Assembly: GCF_000400485.1 (NCBI RefSeq)
Contig: NZ_ASHR01000017.1
Coordinates: 62,001 to 126,000, forward strand
Length of the DNA stretch: 64,000 nt
Direction: 5' to 3'
Source: Agrococcus pavilionensis RW1
GTDB taxonomy: Bacteria > Actinomycetota > Actinomycetes > Actinomycetales > Microbacteriaceae
A model generated the notes under the pieces. That model worked only from the letters and a program-made list of their open reading frames with translations, did no database searches and was not told where the DNA came from. The first letter of the stretch is position 1. Every line of letters begins with the position of its first letter. The translations under genes and the position numbers were made by a program. Shown here one piece after another: positions 62,212 through 64,000 of this stretch.

Positions 62212-63429
62212 CTAGGTCGCTACCGGTTCATCGAGCCTCATCTGTACCGCTCGCTCGATCAGCGCTCGGTTTGTTTCCGAAATCGATTCAAGGAACACGC
62301 GCCGTCGGAACGGCAGTTCACCGAGCTCCAGCGCAAGCTTGCCGAAGACCTCGTCTGCAAAGCTCGACGAGACGACGCCTCGGAAGCCGGTGAAATCGAC
62401 GACCAAGGACGGGGCGCCAGCCTTCAGATAATTGAGCAGGCGGTTTCGCACTGCCGTCCCTGCATTCCTGGAGCCCACCGCCTTGTTGATCTCGTTGAGC
62501 ATCACGCGGTGGAACCCTGTCGCGACCTCAATACTCTCGAGAACATCGCTGCGAGTCGTCTTCGACGGGAGCACGTCCCGGAGCAAGACCGGTGTCGAGC
62601 AGTCAACCTCCCAGTCGACCCAGGTGCCTTGGTGACGCTCCATATCGATCAGCGGGCGCTGTCGATCTGTTTGCTCTGTCACTTCACCTTCTACAAGCGC
62701 CCAGTACCCCCAGCCGGAACGCACAGCCAGTTTGCCTTGATTCAGTTCCGCTGCACGACGCAAGCCGAAGAGGCCGTTCCCCTGGTTGTAGTTGGGTCGC
62801 CGCGTCGCTCCCTGGCGAAGTGCAAACTGAACGGCCTGGTGTGGCTCTCGAACGTCCGCCAGCGCATACTTCGCTGTGCCCGCACCTATGCCTGTCCACA
62901 GCGACCGCTGAATCCCGATGCCCGTATCAGCGACGCTGATCGCACAAAGCCGCCGCTGCCAGTGCAACTGCATCATTGCGTAACCGCTCGCGGCCTCACT
63001 GTGCTGAAAGACGTTGTCTAGTGCCTCATACAGGCACCACTGCAAGGTGTCGAGCACGCCCTCCTCGCATACGACCTGGTTCTGAAGCACCTCGACGAAG
63101 AGATTGGCCAGCCGTCGCGCCTCTGCTTCGGAACTGTACTTCCACACCGTGTTGGTCGCCGGGGTGAATCGACGTGAGAACTCGCTGACCGGAAGCGGCT
63201 CGAGAAGGTGAGTCTTCGCGATCTCATTCGGCACCTGGTCGCAAGTAACAGCCATCCCGCGAGCCCGCAGCAAATCGAGCGTAGCGGCCAGAGGAACCGC
63301 GCCGTTCGGGTAGGTTTTCGACCCGCCGAAGCGCAGCTTCACAGTGTCTTCCTCGGGCGACTCCTTCAGTCGGCGAACCAACGAATCCGCAGCCTTGTGG
63401 CTGTTCAGTTCCCGAACCTCATGTTTCAC
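62212..63429 (-). CDS. HATPase_c protein with a C-terminal STAS-like DUF4325 domain, probably horizontally acquired
   Basis: A 405-residue protein. The middle is a GHKL/HATPase domain: N box EALDNVFQH (E135-N139), G1 ADTGIG (167-172) and G2 GNGLFGLRRA (217-226). The last 110 residues match the STAS-like DUF4325 (SLVVDFTGFRG and SSSFADEVFGKLALELG). The first 80 residues (VKLRFGGSKTYPNGAVPLAATLDLL) could be another STAS-like fold. The layout recalls an anti-sigma kinase and its antagonist joined in one chain; the partner and role are unknown. A 60-base sample (62461-62520) is 58% G/C against 70% in rdgB (61621-61680), rarer codons are used freely, and the heptamer GGATGCG is absent, all signs of transfer. 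ATG 63429 has no strong ribosome site. Confidence 0.8.
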   Translation of the reverse strand: MKHEVRELNSHKAADSLVRRLKESPEEDTVKLRFGGSKTYPNGAVPLAATLDLLRARGMAVTCDQVPNEIAKTHLLEPLPVSEFSRRFTPATNTVWKYSSEAEARRLANLFVEVLQNQVVCEEGVLDTLQWCLYEALDNVFQHSEAASGYAMMQLHWQRRLCAISVADTGIGIQRSLWTGIGAGTAKYALADVREPHQAVQFALRQGATRRPNYNQGNGLFGLRRAAELNQGKLAVRSGWGYWALVEGEVTEQTDRQRPLIDMERHQGTWVDWEVDCSTPVLLRDVLPSKTTRSDVLESIEVATGFHRVMLNEINKAVGSRNAGTAVRNRLLNYLKAGAPSLVVDFTGFRGVVSSSFADEVFGKLALELGELPFRRRVFLESISETNRALIERAVQMRLDEPVAT

Positions 63430-63551
63430 GGACTACTCCCATGTATTTCGTTTGATGCTAACGCCACGACATCGCCGGAGCGAGCGTTTCGTCGCTGGTC
63501 GAGGATCGCGACTCGACCGATCTGGCCTGCCGTAGCGCGAATGTGGCATGA

Positions 63552-63567
63552 TTTCGGCATGCCGAAA
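63552..63567. promoter_or_regulatory. Perfect 16-bp palindrome over the start codon of the metal-binding protein gene
   Basis: TTTCGGCATGCCGAAA is fully self-complementary and includes the ATG at 63559. A CATGAT box ends 6 nt before that ATG, so the palindrome covers the expected transcription start of a leaderless gene. Its shape resembles operators of DtxR-family metal regulators (TTxxGGC-centre-GCCxxAA), which is an inference from memory. Confidence 0.65.
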
Positions 63568-64000
63568 AAACTGCATGCGGTGTTGCGAACGCTGGCCGCG
63601 ACAGCGGCGGCCGCACTCGCCGTCGCGGGGCTCGTCGGCTGCCCGGCACCATCGCGCCCTTCAACCACCGACGACGAGCGCCCGGTCGTGCTCGCGACCT
63701 TCACGGTGATCGCCGACATCGCGCGCGAGGTCGCGGGCGACGCCGCGCGCGTCGAATCGCTCACGCGGCCGGGCGTCGAGGTGCACGACTACGAGCCGAC
63801 GCCCGGCGACCTCGTCCGCACCGAGGGCGCCGACCTCGTCGTGACGAACGGCTGGGGCATCGACGACTGGCTGCTCACGCTCGTCGAGCGGCAGGACGCA
63901 CCGCACGTCGTGCTGAGCGATGCGGTCGATCCGATCGCGATCGAGACCGGCCACTACGCCGGCAACCCGAACGCGCACGCGTGGGTCGCGCCCGGCGAGG
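63559..64000 (+). CDS. Metal ABC transporter substrate-binding lipoprotein (ZnuA/MntA-type), 3' end missing
   Basis: The reading frame runs off the window; 147 codons are present. The signal peptide ends in a lipobox (VAGLVGC, Cys at about residue 28), then VVLATFTVIADIAREVAG, GVEVHDYEPTPGDLV with the first metal-ligand histidine, TNGWGIDDWL and NPNAHAWVAPGE with the second. This is the cluster 9 binding protein of a zinc or manganese importer; the ATPase and permease are expected downstream. The gap before it (63430-63551) shows nothing else clear. The palindrome at 63552-63567 probably controls it. Confidence 0.88.
   Translation, partial: MPKKLHAVLRTLAATAAAALAVAGLVGCPAPSRPSTTDDERPVVLATFTVIADIAREVAGDAARVESLTRPGVEVHDYEPTPGDLVRTEGADLVVTNGWGIDDWLLTLVERQDAPHVVLSDAVDPIAIETGHYAGNPNAHAWVAPGE

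Noticed and set aside
63458-63764. Short reverse-strand frames opposite the metal-binding protein gene
   Set aside because: They overlap a clear lipoprotein gene with signal peptide and metal motifs, and resemble no family.

Overview
The window reads as one stretch of chromosome from a very high-GC actinobacterium of the family Microbacteriaceae; Agrococcus or a close relative is my best guess, not proven. The grounds are the base composition, the mycothiol gene mshB, AdnAB in place of RecBCD, the actinobacterial small families DUF3117, DUF3107 and DUF3039, and gene order. From memory of Mycobacterium tuberculosis, several blocks keep the order seen there: mshB-fdxA-dapC and dapD/dapE; O-methyltransferase-tatB-mrp-MgtE-like-stress protein; rhlE-ferritin-like-DUF3107-adnA-adnB-nudC-uvrD2-zincin-ylbL-UPF0182; and pncB...murI-rph-rdgB. 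Coding density is very high. No gene-free stretch exceeds 300 bases, and the two longest (about 190 bases each) hold a repeat array.

Layout. 1-8.7 kb: end of a peptide ABC ATPase, typA, an FMN reductase, mshB fused to a membrane domain, fdxA, dapC, citrate synthase and a purine permease. 8.7-14.6 kb: an ABC-2 exporter pair, divergent dapD/dapE, a PIG-V-like mannosyltransferase and DUF3117. 14.7-20 kb: O-methyltransferase, tatB, the operon MgtE-like/DUF1003/mrp, and a stress-type membrane protein. 19.4-28.5 kb: divergent lysG/lysE, an aminopeptidase P, an ArsR-like regulator divergent from an MFS exporter, a second MFS, a hydrolase, an EEP-family enzyme and a PHP phosphoesterase. 28.7-42 kb: DEAD-box helicase, ferritin-like protein, DUF3107, adnA-adnB, a phosphotransferase, nudC and uvrD2. 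42-48 kb: zincin-like protein, YlbL-type protease, UPF0182 protein and initiator tRNA. 48-56 kb: methyltransferase, AIM24, thiamine-binding protein, nitrilase, aminotransferase, HtrA-like protease, DUF3039 and pncB. 56-62 kb: acetyltransferase, a four-gene osmoprotectant ABC operon, and murI-rph-rdgB. 62-64 kb: a foreign-looking ATPase/STAS gene and the start of a zinc or manganese ABC binding protein.

Working together: dapC, dapD and dapE, at three nearby places, supply three successive steps of diaminopimelate synthesis, and murI makes D-glutamate, so wall precursor supply is a theme. adnA, adnB, uvrD2 and nudC are a repair and NAD(H) block. rph and rdgB are a tRNA-processing and nucleotide-pool cleaning pair.

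At the DNA level three things stand out. About 25 start codons lie 6-8 nt after a TANNNT-type -10 hexamer, so leaderless transcription looks dominant, and in three divergent gene pairs the two opposing -10 boxes physically overlap. Two convergent gene ends carry tandem arrays with an exact 40-bp period built on a shared 20-bp palindrome. The heptamer GGATGCG/CGCATCC is strongly over-represented and is written with otherwise rare codons, but is missing from the foreign-looking gene at 62.2-63.4 kb.
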